From NCBI RefSeq assembly GCF_932526225.1, contig NC_064045.1, forward strand, positions 9,356,022-9,420,021: a DNA stretch of 64,000 nt, read 5' to 3'. The stretch comes from Nematostella vectensis (lineage: Eukaryota > Cnidaria > Anthozoa > Actiniaria > Edwardsiidae). Made by a program: the position numbers and the translations under genes. Under the pieces are notes generated by a model, which was not told the origin of the DNA, searched no databases, and saw nothing but the letters and a program-made list of their open reading frames with translations. This document shows positions 62,004 to 64,000 of this stretch, in pieces (within the stretch, counting starts at the first letter, position 1; every line of letters starts with the position of its first letter).

Positions 62004-62655
62004 CCTCTTTTCTTAAATTCTTTCTTTGCCAAAAAAGTTTTTTGTTTCATTAACGCAGAAGATACTGTCACGGAGGGAAATAACGTAATAAAGGATAACG
62101 CTATCTTTGATAACAAGACATTATACTTAAATTTGCCGCCGACCTTCCTGAGGTTATAAACATTTAAAGGCATGTTTTGTTTAATTTACCCTATACAGAC
62201 TGGGATTTTTTTTAGCTGTCTGTGACTGGGGGGGGGGGGGGGGGGGGGTGTCAGAATCAATCTTTCAACAGTTTTACAATGCTAAAAGGCCATAAAAACG
62301 TTTATAATCAATTTTGGGTAAGAATTTCCGCCATCTTGGATTCTTATTTTTTTAAACAAAAAAATCTGGAATTAATACAGCATGCATGTATTACTGCTCA
62401 TAGTGATGATAAATGCATAATATTAGCTTTCAAAGTGTCGTCTAGTAAATCTAGTGAAATTTACTAACAGCTTTGAGAGAGCAAAATTTACCCACCCCTC
62501 CCCCCAAATATGCGGTAAAAAAATTCTAGCGCTGTTGTGAAACTTGTCTCCCAAACAATCTGATAAAGTCAAAACAGGCATTTAAATCTGAAAACAGGAC
62601 CAAAATATGAAAAATTTACTACTTTTCAGTATTTGGGAAACTTGTGTGAAAAACG

Positions 62656-62669
62656 GTTGCCATGGTAAC
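62656..62669. promoter_or_regulatory. X-box-like palindrome
   Basis: GTTGCCATGGTAAC, a perfect match to the RFX-type X-box layout (two half sites two bases apart). Similar sites occur at 56112-56125, 56277-56290 and 56292-56305. Whether any is bound is unknown; they may belong to a dispersed repeat. Confidence 0.4.
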
Positions 62670-63288
62670 AAGGCTATCAGTGTTGGACTACCTAAGGGGT
62701 GTCGCCATTGGAGCATAAGCCCCTTTTTAGATGTAAGCAGAGCTTGTAACAACGACCATTAAAGCCCGGTACCGTCTCATTTCGTCTCCAGTCGTCTCGT
62801 TACAATACAATTTATTATACAGCTTGATCACATTGTTTGAGGGACGGTCCATTTGATATTTGACGGGGATAGATACTCTTGCGCAGTTGAAAAGTTCCAG
62901 TTCTATTTAATTAACGTTTCTATCAATCCAATTTTATTCTTTCTATAGCCAAATACATTTAAGCAGTTTGAAAAAAGCGTCACTCCCCAAATAGAGTAAA
63001 TGTTCCAATTAAATACTGATTTTATTATTCCAATTTTTCTATATACATACGATTAAATTGTCCTTTATATTGTATAGTTACTAGAGTGATTTTCAAAAAC
63101 CCGTGAAATACTATTACGTTTATTTAGTACTAATACACTATAATCTCTTTGTTCTTTTTTGTTCTGGCTTGACTATTACACTTTAACAATTACATTTTGT
63201 TGCACGGGATTTTGGAAATTACTCTATAATTTCTTTATGTACAATAAAGCTTTGTATCAAATTCTTCTACAATAGGAAACATTCACCG

Positions 63289-63542
63289 CAGGGATCACAG
63301 GCTTACCAACCTCTCAGTCAGTCTCCAGTCAGTTTCAATAACCATCTCGAATATTTTCACGATTGATCACCCCCTGTAATTGTCCTGTAATTGTCTTATA
63401 TCCTAGAATAAAGGTCACAATAAACTCTCGTTGCTTTGTGTTAATCAGAATAAGCGGTACTTGTAACGTTTGAGCAGTTTAAGGGTTTACGCGTTAACTT
63501 GACTGGAGACTGACTGAGAGATTGGTAAGCCTGTGCAGGGAT
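63289..63542. mobile_element. 254-bp MITE-like element
   Basis: About 40-bp inverted ends: CAGGGATCACAGGCTTACC..CTCTCAGTCAGTCTCCAGTC on the left, and GACTGGAGACTGACTGAGAG..GGTAAGCCTGTGCAGGGAT on the right. AT-rich core without ORF. Confidence 0.75.
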
Positions 63543-64000
63543 ACCTAGTTACAGGAAAGCTGACCTATATGTTAAGTATTGGATTAACATTCACATGGTT
63601 TATACCACTCAATTTCCAATACATCTATTTCAAATTAGGTCGCACACGAGAACCCATGTGTCATAACCCGCGCTGGTTCATGGGTAAATGTATAAACGAC
63701 TGAATTCTTGTATCTGAAAGCTATGTGAATGTTTATAAGAACATAAACAAAAATTATACGGCTTGTGGAACCTGGATTGGTATTTTATTTACGCTTATTT
63801 ACTTGCAGGATTACGATACACAGATTCTCCGAGTGCAACCGTCACGCGGGTCCGTCACGCGGGAAACGGACCCGGAAACGGGACGTGGGAGCATGTTACT
63901 TATTTTCCTGAAAAAACAACAACAAACAATTGTATTCTTTCCTCATTTAGAACACCAGGAGAACTGTGCACAAAAGATCAGGGAAAACCCTACACTGTAC

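Larger units (their letters stand above)
62004..64000. other. 3' flank of SLC17 copy 3
   Basis: Non-coding, AT-rich. A poly-G run (about 62228-62248), a perfect X-box-type palindrome (62656-62669) and a MITE-like element (63289-63542). Unlike copies 1 and 2, no SLC22-like exon follows within 2 kb. Confidence 0.6.

Overview
This window is eukaryotic. It has spliced genes with GT..AG introns, long AT-rich non-coding stretches, a LINE, an LTR retroelement, a Polinton/Maverick-type DNA element and many small fold-back repeats. The transposon mix (Polinton with a double-jelly-roll-like capsid gene, PIF1/Helentron helicase fragments, Tx1/L1-like LINE, Mag-like Gypsy) and the SLC17/SLC22 transporter exons fit a marine invertebrate, most likely a cnidarian such as an anemone or coral. 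The species cannot be named from the sequence alone.

The backbone is a tandem array of three SLC17-family (sialin / vesicular anion transporter-like) genes, all on the + strand and each built from nine exons with the same splice phases. Copy 1 spans 394-11600, copy 2 spans 12649-23342 and copy 3 spans 24385-62003. The start codons of copies 1, 2 and 3 are 12,255 and 11,736 bp apart. Copy 1 is broken in exon 8 by a 370-bp insertion flanked by a 65-bp exon duplication. Copy 2 carries a TGG to TAG nonsense codon in exon 3. Copy 3 reads open from ATG to TGA (500 codons) although transposons have stretched it to 38 kb. Downstream of copies 1 and 2 lies an orphan 3' terminal exon of an SLC22-like transporter (11774-11992, 23518-23736), so the duplicated unit carried a piece of a neighbouring gene.

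Intron 1 of copy 3 holds a GC-rich, roughly 10.5-kb Polinton-like element (about 25390-35935) with inverted terminal repeats. It carries a small Cys-rich protein gene, a probable N-terminal remnant of its protein-primed DNA polymerase, a broken rve-type integrase, a truncated major-capsid-like gene and several small structural genes. Most of these genes are interrupted by in-frame stops or frameshifts. No packaging ATPase, no protease and no polymerase catalytic domain were found. Its gene borders are marked by very regular small hairpins and palindromes.

Intron 3 of copy 3 (39464-57171) is a nest of other elements: PIF1-helicase fragments on both sides of a minus-strand LINE (ORF1 intact, ORF2 decayed, 3' end missing), then a 5' LTR plus gag-pol of a Mag-like Gypsy element. 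The Gypsy reading frame switches abruptly at about 49065 into a decayed, Cys-tailed multi-copy gene of unknown function, itself interrupted by a second LINE fragment. The remaining introns hold minisatellites (27 bp, about 110 bp, about 140 bp and GCGTGACC-type), long poly-G/poly-C runs and several inverted-repeat (MITE-like) elements. I saw no convincing tRNA, rRNA or CRISPR array.
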